NCBI GenBank assembly: GCA_944388045.1
Contig: CALXHG010000008.1
Location: forward strand, 26,432-90,431
Source of the DNA: an uncultured Clostridia bacterium
GTDB lineage: Bacteria; Bacillota; Clostridia; TANB77; CAG-508
Direction of reading: 5' to 3'
DNA length: 64,000 bases
In this document: one piece after another, positions 8,796 to 17,852 of the stretch
Layout: every line of letters starts with the position of its first letter
Numbering within the stretch: position 1 is the stretch's first letter
Made by a program: the position numbers and the translations under genes
Notes under the pieces: model-generated
The model's input: the letters and a program-made list of their open reading frames with translations, nothing else
Databases searched by the model: none
What the model was told of the DNA's origin: nothing

Positions 8796-9911
8796 CTATT
8801 TATTAAATAGTCCATTTTTTCTTTGACTACTAATATTCAATAATATTCCTATTGCAATAAAACTTGTCATCATAGAACTACCTCCATAACTAACAAATAG
8901 TAATGGTACACCTGTTATTGGTAATAATCCCATCGTCATTCCAATATTTTCTAATGTATGAAATAGAAATATTCCTGCAATTCCTATTGCTACATATGCT
9001 CCAGCTTGGTCTTTAATTCCTTTTGCTACTTGTATAGCTTTTATTATAATCATTACATTTAATAATATAACAACACATGCAACAATAAATCCCATTTCTT
9101 CACTTATAACAGCAAAAATAAAATCTGTAGTTTTAGGATATAAATATCCTAGCTGTGTTTGATTTCCTTCTAAAATTCCCATTCCGGTTATTTGACCTGC
9201 TCCTATAGCCAACTTTGATTGTAATATATTATATCCCGCTCCTGTGGGATCTGTTTCTGGATGTAAATATGTGTCAATTCTAGTTTTTGCATGTTCTGGC
9301 AAAACAAATAAATATAGTAATGGTACTGCAACAATTACTATAGTTACTGCAAGAAAAATATATTTTTTATCAATTCCTGCAACAAATATAATTAGTAAAA
9401 ATGATACAATAAATGCTGCAGCAGTTCCATAGTCTGGTTCTAAAACAATTAGTATTATTGGAATTGTAACAGTTAAAATAATTAATGTTAATTTATAAAT
9501 TTTATTTATTTCTTTTCTTCCTTTTTGGATTTGTATCTTTGAAATTACATATGATACAAATAAAATTACACAAATTTTTGAAAATTCGGCTGGTTGAAGA
9601 GAGAATAAATCATCTCCTATCGAAAACCAACTTCGTGCACCACTAATTGGCTCAGTAAATAATACTGCAATCAACATAATAATTGCAATACCATATAAAA
9701 TTGGAGATATTTTTATTAAAAATTTATAATCTATAAACATTACAATTAACATTAAAAATATTCCTGTACAAACCCAAACAACTTGCTTTTTAAATTCTTC
9801 TAATCCAGAATCATAAGAAGCAGAAAATAGAGCAACTAGTCCTATTGCACATAATATTATTGCAAATAATGGTATTAACCATTCTATTTTTCTTAATCTT
9901 CTAATATTCAT
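8796..9911 (-). CDS. rodA: SEDS peptidoglycan glycosyltransferase RodA
   Basis: RodA polymerises glycan strands for cell elongation with a partner class B PBP. About ten membrane helices are visible. Family motifs include GARSWF (near residue 90), LEPDYGTA (around 160), TDFIFAVISEE with the essential Asp (around 263) and the C-terminal LLPITGVPLLFVSYGGSS signature. The length of 371 aa is typical for RodA rather than the longer FtsW. It follows minE with a 17-nt gap, as in many Bacillota min-rodA clusters. No class B PBP is in this window. Confidence 0.92.
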   Translation of the reverse strand: MNIRRLRKIEWLIPLFAIILCAIGLVALFSASYDSGLEEFKKQVVWVCTGIFLMLIVMFIDYKFLIKISPILYGIAIIMLIAVLFTEPISGARSWFSIGDDLFSLQPAEFSKICVILFVSYVISKIQIQKGRKEINKIYKLTLIILTVTIPIILIVLEPDYGTAAAFIVSFLLIIFVAGIDKKYIFLAVTIVIVAVPLLYLFVLPEHAKTRIDTYLHPETDPTGAGYNILQSKLAIGAGQITGMGILEGNQTQLGYLYPKTTDFIFAVISEEMGFIVACVVILLNVMIIIKAIQVAKGIKDQAGAYVAIGIAGIFLFHTLENIGMTMGLLPITGVPLLFVSYGGSSMMTSFIAIGILLNISSQRKNGLFNK

Positions 9912-9928
9912 CTTCTCACTCTTTATTT

Positions 9929-10654
9929 TTAATATTTTTTATGTTTATGTTTTTTAAAATTCTTATTATGTTTTTTAAAATTTCTATTTTGTTGTTGATA
10001 ATTATTATTTTGTTTATTTGAATTATTTTCTATTTTTATTTCTTCTTTTTTTTCTTCTTCTTTTAAATTTTTTTCTGTTTCTACAATATTTGTGTTTTCT
10101 TCTTTTTCTTCATTATTACAATCATCTTGTATATTATTATTTATATTTTCATAGTTGTTAAATTGTGTTTCTTTTTCATTAGATTCTTCATAATTATATT
10201 TTTCATTATCCAAATTTTCTCTATTATTATTTATACTTACCTCTTTTGACTCATAATCTTCTGTTCTTTGATTATTTATATCAATATAATTATATTCTTC
10301 ATGAAAATATTCATTTTTTTCTGTTTTGTTAGATTCAAATTTTACAGTTTGTCTTGCTTCATCTTTTATATTTAATATTGGTATATTTGCATACAAAGCA
10401 GGAGCTCCATTTGTTCCATCCCCGTTTTCTTTATTGGTTAATCTAACATCCATTGCACTTTCATCTATATCTATATATTTTTTTATTACTTCTATTATTT
10501 CTTGTTTCATCAAATCTAAAAAATCAGCAGATACATTTGCTCTATCTTGCATTAGCACTAAATGTAATCTTTCTTTTGCAGCATCTTTAGATTTTAATGT
10601 TTGATCTTCTTTTTTTGTAATTTTTTTTATTTTGTTCATTATGCTTTCAAACAT
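9929..10654 (-). CDS. minE: MinE-family cell division factor with long charged tail
   Basis: Residues 1-75 match MinE, the MinD-activating peptide that sets up Min oscillation: an amphipathic membrane-targeting start (MFESIMNKIKKI), AAKERLHLVLMQDRA for MinD contact, then the ParE-like dimer core ending IKKYIDIDESAMDVRL. Family members are usually 80-100 aa, whereas this one is 241 aa. Residues from about 115 to 241 are low-complexity Asn/Glu/Lys sequence, ending in a very basic His/Lys/Asn segment (KKHNKNFKKHKHKKY). A strong GGAGGAG precedes the ATG. It is immediately downstream of minD. The tail is disordered by appearance and could bind nucleic acid or membrane. Confidence 0.85.
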   Translation of the reverse strand: MFESIMNKIKKITKKEDQTLKSKDAAKERLHLVLMQDRANVSADFLDLMKQEIIEVIKKYIDIDESAMDVRLTNKENGDGTNGAPALYANIPILNIKDEARQTVKFESNKTEKNEYFHEEYNYIDINNQRTEDYESKEVSINNNRENLDNEKYNYEESNEKETQFNNYENINNNIQDDCNNEEKEENTNIVETEKNLKEEEKKEEIKIENNSNKQNNNYQQQNRNFKKHNKNFKKHKHKKY

Positions 10655-10676
10655 TATTTTTCTCCTCCAATGTATT

Positions 10677-11468
10677 TTATTTTTTAAATATATTTTTTAT
10701 TTTTTCTAAAAAACCTTTTTCTCTTCCTGGTATTGTTACTTCTATATTTTCTCCTAAAACTCTTTTAGCTATTTCTAAATACGCTTTTCCTGATGGAGCT
10801 TTTCTATTTTGAATAACAGGTTCTCCTTTATTTGTTTGTGTTATTATATATTCATCATCTGGTACTACTCCTATCAAATCTATAGATAATAAATCTACAA
10901 TATCATCTACATCCATCATCTCACCCTTTTTTACCATATTAGGTCTTATTCTATTTATTACTAATTCTGGGTTTTTGATTTCAGAAGCTTCTAATAATCC
11001 TATAATTCTATCAGCATCTCTAATTGAAGAAATTTCAGCTGTTGTTACAACAATTGCTCTATTTGCCCCAGCTATAGCATTTTTAAAACCTTGTTCTATT
11101 CCTGCTGGGCAATCTATTAATATATAATCAAATTCTTCTTTTAATTTTCCAACTAAATCTCTCATTTGTTCTTCATTTACTGCACTCTTGTCTCTTGTTT
11201 GTGCAGCAGGTAACAAATATAATTCTTTAAATCTCTTATCTTTTATTAATGCTTGTCTTAATTTACATTTTCCTTCAACAACATCTACAATGTCATATAC
11301 AATCCTGTTTTCTAGTCCCATTACAACATCTAGGTTTCTAAGCCCTATATCTGTATCTATTAATGCGACTTTTTTTCCTTCTAGAGCCAAGCTTGAACCT
11401 AAATTTGCTGTTGTTGTTGTTTTACCTACTCCACCTTTTCCTGATGTTATTACTATAACTTCTCCCAT
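10677..11468 (-). CDS. minD: Septum site-determining ATPase MinD
   Basis: MinD is a ParA-like ATPase that binds the membrane in the ATP form and places the division site. The deviant Walker A motif GKGGVGKTT is at residues 10-18, switch I/II and DLRNLDVVMG near 45, and VTTAEISSIRDADRIIG at 140-155. The C-terminal membrane-targeting helix is FLEKIKNIFKK. The length of 263 aa is typical. It is first in the minD-minE-rodA-dus operon. No minC is found upstream, where the next gene is cwlD behind a 206-nt gap. Confidence 0.95.
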   Translation of the reverse strand: MGEVIVITSGKGGVGKTTTTANLGSSLALEGKKVALIDTDIGLRNLDVVMGLENRIVYDIVDVVEGKCKLRQALIKDKRFKELYLLPAAQTRDKSAVNEEQMRDLVGKLKEEFDYILIDCPAGIEQGFKNAIAGANRAIVVTTAEISSIRDADRIIGLLEASEIKNPELVINRIRPNMVKKGEMMDVDDIVDLLSIDLIGVVPDDEYIITQTNKGEPVIQNRKAPSGKAYLEIAKRVLGENIEVTIPGREKGFLEKIKNIFKK

Positions 11469-11606
11469 ATTTTCCCTCCTTAGGATCTGTTTATCTATTT
11501 TGTCCTAATTATCTTTTTATATAATACACTCAAATTGAAAAAAAGTCAAGGGAAAATTGGTGTCTGAAATGTTTTTTTGTTACAGTTTAGTGAGAAATTT
11601 TATGTT

Positions 11607-11684
11607 AGTAAAATTTGTGTGCATCTGTTTGAGCGAAGTTCTTTTGTTGAATAGGAAAAATTGGTTTTTCCTATTCAATAAAAA
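11607..11684. repeat. Dispersed repeat R1, copy 1
   Basis: A segment of about 64 bp (GTGTGCATC, GAGCGAAG and ATAGGAAAAA words) is shared almost base for base with 26086-26151. It ends in a hairpin, TTGAATAGGAAAAA at 11647-11660 paired with 11665-11678, which overlaps the last codon of cwlD and may act as its transcript end. Confidence 0.65.
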
Positions 11685-12379
11685 TATTCTATTATTCCAT
11701 TATATATTCCCCAAGCTAGTTTGTTTTGATATTCATCTGTTAATAATTGTTTTTCTTCATCTGGGTTTGACAGAAAACCACATTCAACAATTGTAATAGG
11801 AATTTCAACATGTTTTATAATATAAATATTATCTATAGTTTTTGCAACTCTATTATTTTCTTTTTGTATACTTTGGTTTAAATTATTTTGAATAGATACA
11901 GCTAGTTTTTGGCCTTCGCTACTTCCTTCTTTATAAAATGTTTGCCATCCATCATATTGTTGTTGAGGAATTTTATTTAAATGAATTGATACAAATATAT
12001 CTGCAGAACTTTCATTTCCTATTTTTACTCTATTATGAATATCTGAAATCTTTTTTTGTTTTAGTGTTTTACTATCTATGTCATATATTGCATTTTCGTC
12101 AGATCTAGTTAATATAACTGTTGTTCCACTTTGTTCTAATAAATTTTGTAATTTTAATGCTATTTTTAAATTTATTGCAGCTTCTGTAGTTCCTGTACTA
12201 CTCTCTGCTCCTTCATCTGGTTTGCCATGTCCTGCATCTATTACTATCGTTTTTCCTGATACTGGCAAAGAAACAGTTGGAACTGTATCATTAATATCTG
12301 TAATAAATGCAAAAAAAAGTATTGATACAAAAACACTTAAAACTATTATTGATATTCTTTTTTTACTAAAAACAATCAT
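11675..12379 (-). CDS. cwlD: N-acetylmuramoyl-L-alanine amidase, CwlD type
   Basis: This is an Amidase_3 family zinc enzyme. In spore formers CwlD cleaves the peptide side chain in making muramic-delta-lactam of the spore cortex. After an N-terminal membrane anchor (ISIIVLSVFVSILFFAF) come the zinc ligands: His in VIDAGHG, Glu in TTEAAINL and His in SIHLN. The catalytic Glu is in VECGFLSN near the C-terminus. A TTG at 12400 and an ATG at 12391 are possible but lie on or beside AAAGGA. The ATG at 12379, 12 nt after it, is preferred (234 aa). CwlD fits by length and domain content, but a general sporulation amidase is not excluded. Confidence 0.85.
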   Translation of the reverse strand: MIVFSKKRISIIVLSVFVSILFFAFITDINDTVPTVSLPVSGKTIVIDAGHGKPDEGAESSTGTTEAAINLKIALKLQNLLEQSGTTVILTRSDENAIYDIDSKTLKQKKISDIHNRVKIGNESSADIFVSIHLNKIPQQQYDGWQTFYKEGSSEGQKLAVSIQNNLNQSIQKENNRVAKTIDNIYIIKHVEIPITIVECGFLSNPDEEKQLLTDEYQNKLAWGIYNGIIEYFY

Positions 12380-12445
12380 TTTAATTTTCATTCCTTTCAA
12401 ATTTTTGGATAATATAAATATTATTAAGTCAAATTATTGTAAATA

Positions 12446-12490
12446 AAAAGTTCTCACATAATTATATAAAATTATATGAGAACTTTTTAT
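12446..12490 (-). terminator. Intrinsic terminator of the receiver-GGDDF gene
   Basis: GTTCTCACATAATT pairs with AATTATATGAGAAC across a short AT loop (12451-12484). On the minus strand it is followed by TTTTTATTT. It begins about 30 nt after the stop at 12521. Confidence 0.8.
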
Positions 12491-12520
12491 TTTTATTACT
12501 ATTAAATTTCTACTAAAATT

Positions 12521-13447
12521 TTAATTTTGTCTTCTATCTATTACATAACAACTTCCTAATATAGTCTTTGCTGTATGTTTTATTTGTGCACCAACTTCAC
12601 CTATTTCTAATATGTTAGAAAATTTGTTTTTTTCAGCTATTACTGCTCCAATTGATATTGAGGTTAATGGAAATTGTTCTATAATTCCTTTTCTATTTGC
12701 AACTTCAATATATCCTCTTTCTATGTCTTCATCTGTAAAGAACTTTCCAACATCATGATCAAAATTTGCAATTATCATTTGACAAACATCATCAACTTGT
12801 AATGTTGGAACAATAGCTATAAAATCATCTCCGCCAATATGCCCAACAAAAGCATTTTCAACAAATTTTTCATGTATGCATTTTAGAATTACTTGTGCAG
12901 TATATTCTATTATTTCATCTCCCTTTAAAAAACCATAAACATCATTATATGCTTTAAAATTATCTAGGTCCATATATAATACTGAAAAATCTTCTTTTTT
13001 TATTAATCTTTTTTTTAATTCTGCATGTATCTGAACATTTCCTGGTAATCCAGTTAAAGGACTAATTCTTCGGTTTGTTCTTAATAATCTTTCTATATTT
13101 TTTATAGTATAATATAGATATTCTGCATCAACAGGTTTTCTTATATAATATTCTACAGATTCTTTTAATAATTCTAGTTTGTGTTTTTTTTCTGTATTAG
13201 ATGAAACAATTATAATTGGTGTAATTTGATTATCTTCATCAGTTCTTATTTGTTTGCAAAGTTCAATTATATCCCTATCTATAGAATCTTCATTTATTAT
13301 AATTAAAAATGGTATATCTTTAAGAGCCATATCAATTTGTTCTGATTTTATGCCTATAAATTTAAATTCCTTATCATTTTTGAATAATTCTTTAAATATT
13401 GGTATAGAAGAATCATCATCATCTATTACATATATATCTTGTGTCAT
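12521..13447 (-). CDS. Receiver-like and GGDEF-family (GGDDF) protein
   Basis: Residues 1-115 resemble a response-regulator receiver: an acidic cluster IDDDD at 8-12 and a KP pair at the usual lysine (YYIRKPVDAEYL). The expected phospho-acceptor Asp after beta-3 is replaced (FLIIINEDS), so phosphorylation is doubtful. Residues 135-308 are a GGDEF diguanylate cyclase domain (LTGLPG, YMDLDNFKAYND, then GGDD at about 208-211). The signature is GGDDF instead of GG(D/E)EF, and no RxxD inhibitory site precedes it. It may be a weak cyclase or a nucleotide sensor. Its start lies 27 nt after the stop of the Ig-like membrane protein, so the pair is probably one operon. Confidence 0.85.
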   Translation of the reverse strand: MTQDIYVIDDDDSSIPIFKELFKNDKEFKFIGIKSEQIDMALKDIPFLIIINEDSIDRDIIELCKQIRTDEDNQITPIIIVSSNTEKKHKLELLKESVEYYIRKPVDAEYLYYTIKNIERLLRTNRRISPLTGLPGNVQIHAELKKRLIKKEDFSVLYMDLDNFKAYNDVYGFLKGDEIIEYTAQVILKCIHEKFVENAFVGHIGGDDFIAIVPTLQVDDVCQMIIANFDHDVGKFFTDEDIERGYIEVANRKGIIEQFPLTSISIGAVIAEKNKFSNILEIGEVGAQIKHTAKTILGSCYVIDRRQN

Positions 13448-13474
13448 AACTTTCCTTTCTTTCTATAATTTTTA

Positions 13475-14467
13475 TTAGTTCAATGAATTCGTATCTAATC
13501 CTTTTTTATCTATTGTTTTTAATCCATTTCTATTTTCTGCTTCTATAATTAATCTATTTTCTCCATCTATAGCTTTAATTTCTACATAATATGTTTTTTC
13601 ATTTACTTGAACATTTTCAATTTCTTCATCATTTAATGTTATCTTTACATTTTTTAATTGATCTTCATCTTCTACATTGATTACAAAATAAATTGCTCCG
13701 TCTTTTCTTCCTAATTTTGTTTCTATAACTGGCACTGTTGCTCCAATTACTGTAGTTGTTTTTTCTGCAGGAATTCCTTTTTTATCTACAACTGTTATTT
13801 TTAGTGTGTGTCTACCTTTAGGTGCTGTTATTGTTCCTTCATAATCTTTTTTTCCAACATTAACTACAGTTGGTTCTGCATCATCCCAACTATATTCTAA
13901 ATAATCAATTGTGTCTTCTGCATATGAAATTATTTTTACTCCATTATCTACATTTTGTAATGTTATTGTTGGAATATTACCAAATGAAAATTCTTTTTGA
14001 TATCTTACGGTTTGACCATTCTCTTCTGTAACAGTAACTGTTAGAATATTTTTTCCTCCAATTAGTTCAATACTTTCAGAAATATTATTTTGATTGTTTC
14101 CATTGATTTTTTTAACTTCTCCATCATTCCATTGATAAGTAATTTCTTGTATTCCTCTAATATGATTTACAACAATATCAATTGTTTGATTACTGTCATT
14201 TTGATTTATATTTACTAATGGAGTTGCATTGGCTTTTACTTCTTCATTTATTTGTTCTTTAGCATAAATACTTCCTCCTATTAAGCAAAATCCTAATACT
14301 ATAATTGAAATAGAAAAGAAAATCACTATTTTTTTTATATCAACTGTTTTATTTGTTGTATAAGAATTTATCTGATTATATGATTTTGCTTTTGGCATTT
14401 TTTGTTTTTTTGTTTTTGGTTCTATTCTTTCTCTATCATCATCACCTGTAAATAATATTTGATTCAT
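13475..14467 (-). CDS. Single-pass membrane protein with Ig-like repeats
   Basis: This 330-aa protein has a basic cytoplasmic N-terminus (residues 1-48, with DDDRERIEPKTKKQK), one membrane helix (about 49-69, IVIFFSISIIVLGFCLIGGS) and an extracellular part of three to four beta-rich repeats. The repeats share TLKITVVDKKG, LTVTVTEENGQ and ITYQWNDGE-type motifs, typical of Ig-like or Big domains. No enzyme motif is seen. It shares a transcript with the receiver-GGDDF gene downstream, which may mean an envelope sensor coupled to a nucleotide signal, but that is inferred from position only. Confidence 0.75.
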   Translation of the reverse strand: MNQILFTGDDDRERIEPKTKKQKMPKAKSYNQINSYTTNKTVDIKKIVIFFSISIIVLGFCLIGGSIYAKEQINEEVKANATPLVNINQNDSNQTIDIVVNHIRGIQEITYQWNDGEVKKINGNNQNNISESIELIGGKNILTVTVTEENGQTVRYQKEFSFGNIPTITLQNVDNGVKIISYAEDTIDYLEYSWDDAEPTVVNVGKKDYEGTITAPKGRHTLKITVVDKKGIPAEKTTTVIGATVPVIETKLGRKDGAIYFVINVEDEDQLKNVKITLNDEEIENVQVNEKTYYVEIKAIDGENRLIIEAENRNGLKTIDKKGLDTNSLN

Positions 14468-14551
14468 TTATCCACCTCATATTTAATATATTTTACATTT
14501 GTATTCATTCGTATTATAACATAACAATTTTTTATTGTAAATAGAACAAAT

Positions 14552-14606
14552 AAAAAATGTTAATATTAGATATTCCTTGTAAATATCTATATATTAACAT
14601 TTTTTG
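14552..14606 (-). terminator. Terminator of ldh
   Basis: A long AT-rich hairpin (AAAAAATGTTAATAT with its near complement ATATTAACATTTTTT) follows the ldh stop at 14608 directly. Both flanks carry A/T runs, so it may work in both directions. Confidence 0.75.
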
Positions 14607-14607
14607 T

Positions 14608-15561
14608 CTATTTTAAAATTGGATCTATCTCATTTTTTATATTTTCCTTCATAATTTCGCAACTATGATTAAATTTGTCTTGGTCTTCTTTATTCAATTT
14701 TAATTCTAGCAATTCTTTTACTCCGTCTTTATTTATTATTGCTGGAACTCCTATATAAATTCCATTTTGTCCATATTCATGGTCTAAGTATGATGAAATT
14801 GTTAAAATTGAATTTTCATCATTTAATACAGCTTTCACTAATCTTGTTAATGCCATTCCAATTCCATAATATGTTGCTTTTTTCTTTTCTATAATTTCAT
14901 AAGCAGCTTTCCAAACTCCATCATGTATTTTTTTCAAATCATCCATTGGATGATTATTATCTTTCATTATATCAATCATTTTCTTACAACCAACATAACA
15001 ATGTTCCCAAGGAACTAATGATGAATCTCCATGTTCTCCTAAAATATATGCATGTACATTTTTACTTGAAATACCAAGATAATCTGCAATCAAATATCTT
15101 AAACGGGCTGTATCTAATACTGTTCCTGACCCAAAAACTTTTGATTTTGGTGCTCCTGAAACTTGTGCAACAACATATGTCATTAAATCTACTGGATTAC
15201 TTGCCACAATATAAATTCCTTCAAAACCACTTGCTTTAACATTTTCTGTTATTTCTTTTACAATTTTAGCATTAGCAACAGCCAATTCTAGTCTTGATTG
15301 TCCTGGCTTTTGTGACAATCCTGCTGTTATTACAACAATACTAGCATCTTTGCATTCTGAATAATCTCCTGCTTTTATAACCATTTTTTGAGGTGCATAT
15401 GGTAAACAATGTGACAAATCCATTTCTTCACCTATTGCTTTATCTTTAACAACATCTATTAGTACTAATTCATCTACTCCACCTTGATTTAGTATTGAAT
15501 ATGCCATACTCATTCCTACAAAACCTGCACCAACTAATACAACTTTTCTATTTGTGTTCAT
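14608..15561 (-). CDS. ldh: L-lactate dehydrogenase
   Basis: The enzyme reduces pyruvate to L-lactate with NADH at the end of glycolysis. The NAD-binding GAGFVGMSMAYS is at residues 11-22 and the acidic VLIDV ends beta-2. The substrate loop SQKPGQSRLEL carries Gln and Arg, the LDH rather than malate dehydrogenase pattern. SGTVLDTARLRYL precedes the catalytic His in GEHGDSS (about residue 178). The length of 317 aa is standard. GGAGG lies before the ATG. It follows ptsI in the same direction, linking sugar uptake with fermentation. Confidence 0.95.
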   Translation of the reverse strand: MNTNRKVVLVGAGFVGMSMAYSILNQGGVDELVLIDVVKDKAIGEEMDLSHCLPYAPQKMVIKAGDYSECKDASIVVITAGLSQKPGQSRLELAVANAKIVKEITENVKASGFEGIYIVASNPVDLMTYVVAQVSGAPKSKVFGSGTVLDTARLRYLIADYLGISSKNVHAYILGEHGDSSLVPWEHCYVGCKKMIDIMKDNNHPMDDLKKIHDGVWKAAYEIIEKKKATYYGIGMALTRLVKAVLNDENSILTISSYLDHEYGQNGIYIGVPAIINKDGVKELLELKLNKEDQDKFNHSCEIMKENIKNEIDPILK

Positions 15562-15645
15562 AATTTTTCCTCCTTTACCACAAATTGATTTTTGACCTAT
15601 AATATTATATCACATATTTTTTAAATTAAAATATTTTTTTTCATT

Positions 15646-17340
15646 TTATTCAAAAAAATTTTTTAATTCTTTTATTATATCACTAGAAGATTCAAGATTT
15701 TCTACTTTTTCAATCAATTTTTCGCATTGTTTCTTATCTAAATTTCCAATTAATTTTCTAGTTTGTAATATTTTATTAGAATTCATAGAAAATTCGTCAA
15801 GTCCCATTCCTATAAGAAGAGGAATCATTTTACTATCACTTGCTACTTCTCCACACATTCCACAAAATATTCCCTCTTTATGAGCACCGTCAATTGCCAT
15901 TTTTATTAATTTAATTACTGCAGGATGATATTGCGAATATAAATTTGCTATTTTTTCGTTTCCTCTTTCAACTGCAACTGTATACTGTATTAAATCATTT
16001 GTTCCTATACTAAAAAAATCACATTCTTTTGCAAATTTTTCTGCCATAATTGCTGTTGAAGGAATTTCTATCATTATTCCTAATTTTATATCTTCTTTAA
16101 ATTTTATATTTTTTTCTTCTAATTCTTTTTTACATTCTTCCACTAACTTTTTAGTTTTTCTTAATTCTTCAATTGATGAAATCATTGGAATCATAATTGA
16201 TATATTTCCATATGCACTTGCTTTTAATATTGCCCTTATTTGTATTTTAAACATTTCTATATTATCTAAACATAATCTAATAGCTCTATATCCCAAAAAA
16301 GGGTTAGTTTCTTTTGGTAAGTTTAAATATTTTATTTCTTTATCTCCACCAACATCTAATGTTCTTATAATTACAGGTTTTCCTTGCATTTTTTCTGCAA
16401 CTTCTTTATAGGCTAAAAATTGTTGTTCTTCTGTCGGCATTTTCTCACTATTCATATACAAAAACTCACTTCTAAACAGTCCTATTCCTTCTGCTGTGCT
16501 TTCTATTACTTTTTCTATATCTGAAGGTATACCTATATTTGCTACTAATTCTACTTTGAATCCATCTTTTGTTTTTGTATCTTTATCTTTATATTCTTTT
16601 AATTCGTCATTTTCTTCTTCAATTAATTTTTGTATATTTAATAATTTATTTTCTTCTTCTTTTGATGGATTTATATATATCTCTCCAGTTTTTCCATTTA
16701 ATCCAACATATTGTCCATTATTAAAGACTTCAAAAATATTATGAATTTCTGTTACAAATGGTAAAGAATGTGTTCTTGCCATAATTGCGGTATGTGAGTT
16801 AACTCCTCCTATTTCTGTAATAATTCCAGATACATTTTCAAAATCTAATTTGGCAGTTTCTGATGTTGTTAACTCTTTTGCAACTAGTATGGTATTTTGA
16901 GGCAATTTTTTTAAATTAAAATTATCTTCTCCAAAAATTTTATCAATAATTTTATTTTTTATATCTATAATATCTTTCGCTCTTTCTGACATATAATCAT
17001 CATTTATTTTATTAAACATTTCAACAATTTTATTAAATCCTTCTTCTGTAGCATATTCTGCATTATATTTAAAATTCTTTATTAAATTTTCTGTTTCTAT
17101 TATTAGTGTTGGATCTTTTAATATCATTAAATAGGCATTCATAATTTCTTTTTCTTTTATAGATGATTGTTGTATTATTTCTTCTATCTCTTTTTCTTCT
17201 TCATTTAAAGCTTCTTTAAATTTTTTCAATTCATCTTCTGTATTTTCTACATTTTTCTTTTGGATTTTTCTATCTCTTTTTTCTAAAATAAAAATTTTAC
17301 CAAATCCAATGCCTTTTGATATACCTTTTCCTTTTATCAT
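15646..17340 (-). CDS. ptsI: PTS enzyme I (phosphoenolpyruvate-protein phosphotransferase)
   Basis: Enzyme I takes phosphate from phosphoenolpyruvate and passes it to HPr. The phospho-histidine motif GGVNSHTAIMAR lies near residue 180. The C-terminal PEP-binding barrel shows IGLFRSEFLYM, GYRAIRLCLD, IMIEIPSTA, FFSIGTNDLIQYT and the catalytic Cys in GMCGEVASD. GTG at 17349 sits too close to AAGGA, so the ATG at 17340 is preferred (564 aa). It is downstream of ptsH behind a terminator-like hairpin. Confidence 0.95.
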   Translation of the reverse strand: MIKGKGISKGIGFGKIFILEKRDRKIQKKNVENTEDELKKFKEALNEEEKEIEEIIQQSSIKEKEIMNAYLMILKDPTLIIETENLIKNFKYNAEYATEEGFNKIVEMFNKINDDYMSERAKDIIDIKNKIIDKIFGEDNFNLKKLPQNTILVAKELTTSETAKLDFENVSGIITEIGGVNSHTAIMARTHSLPFVTEIHNIFEVFNNGQYVGLNGKTGEIYINPSKEEENKLLNIQKLIEEENDELKEYKDKDTKTKDGFKVELVANIGIPSDIEKVIESTAEGIGLFRSEFLYMNSEKMPTEEQQFLAYKEVAEKMQGKPVIIRTLDVGGDKEIKYLNLPKETNPFLGYRAIRLCLDNIEMFKIQIRAILKASAYGNISIMIPMISSIEELRKTKKLVEECKKELEEKNIKFKEDIKLGIMIEIPSTAIMAEKFAKECDFFSIGTNDLIQYTVAVERGNEKIANLYSQYHPAVIKLIKMAIDGAHKEGIFCGMCGEVASDSKMIPLLIGMGLDEFSMNSNKILQTRKLIGNLDKKQCEKLIEKVENLESSSDIIKELKNFFE

Positions 17341-17398
17341 ATATACCACTTTCCTTATATAATAATTTACTTTTCACAGTACAATACTTTTTGTATTT

Positions 17399-17442
17399 TA
17401 AAACACGACATTTTTTTATTTGTTTTCAATGCCGTGTTTTTT
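17399..17442 (-). terminator. Hairpin between ptsH and ptsI
   Basis: AAAACACG and CGTGTTTT flank CATT/AATG with one mismatch. On the minus strand the stem is followed by a short run of T. It begins a few bases after the ptsH stop at 17448 and may partly uncouple ptsI from ptsH. Confidence 0.65.
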
Positions 17443-17447
17443 GACTT

Positions 17448-17711
17448 TTATTCTCCAAAATTATTTTCAAAAGCTGTTTCTAATTCTAATAATGCTGATT
17501 TTTCATCTTCTCCATTACATTGTATTTCAATTTCTGAACTAAACTTTATTCCTGCTGACATTATATTTAAAATAGATTTAGCATTTATAGTTTTTCCATT
17601 AACAATTAAATTAATTGTACTTTGATATTTTGATGCAATTTTTGCAATTTCTGATGCTGGTCTAGCATGTAGTCCAGACTCGTTTTTTAGAATAACTTTT
17701 TTTGTTTTCAT
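17448..17711 (-). CDS. ptsH: Phosphocarrier protein HPr
   Basis: This is the 87-aa phosphocarrier of the sugar PTS. The active His15 lies in GLHARPAS, and Ser46, the HPr kinase site used in Gram-positive catabolite control, lies in AKSILNIMS. The ribosome binding site AAGGAG (17729-17734) is 17 nt from the ATG, unusually far. Upstream of it lies one copy of the conserved pseudoknot-like leader element. Gene order on the minus strand is fruK, fruA, ptsH, ptsI. Confidence 0.96.
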   Translation of the reverse strand: MKTKKVILKNESGLHARPASEIAKIASKYQSTINLIVNGKTINAKSILNIMSAGIKFSSEIEIQCNGEDEKSALLELETAFENNFGE

Positions 17712-17741
17712 TAATTATCTACAATTTGCTCCTTGTAAAAA

Positions 17742-17773
17742 ATATTTAGGTTTTCGGTTTAACCTATAAACCT
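17742..17773 (-). promoter_or_regulatory. Leader element L1, copy A (upstream of ptsH)
   Basis: On the minus strand the element reads AGGTTTATAGG, 12 nt, CCTAAATAT. TAGG can pair with CCTA, and GGTTTA with TAAACC inside, the two stems together making an H-type pseudoknot. AAGGAG follows 12 nt after CCTA. The same element is found at 28618, 37800, 40000 and 58470. Confidence 0.6.
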
Positions 17774-17852
17774 CAAAAATAAACTTTCAAATTTTTAGTA
17801 TATATAAGTTTTTTATTTGTAAAATATTTTTAATAATTTTCATATATTTTTA

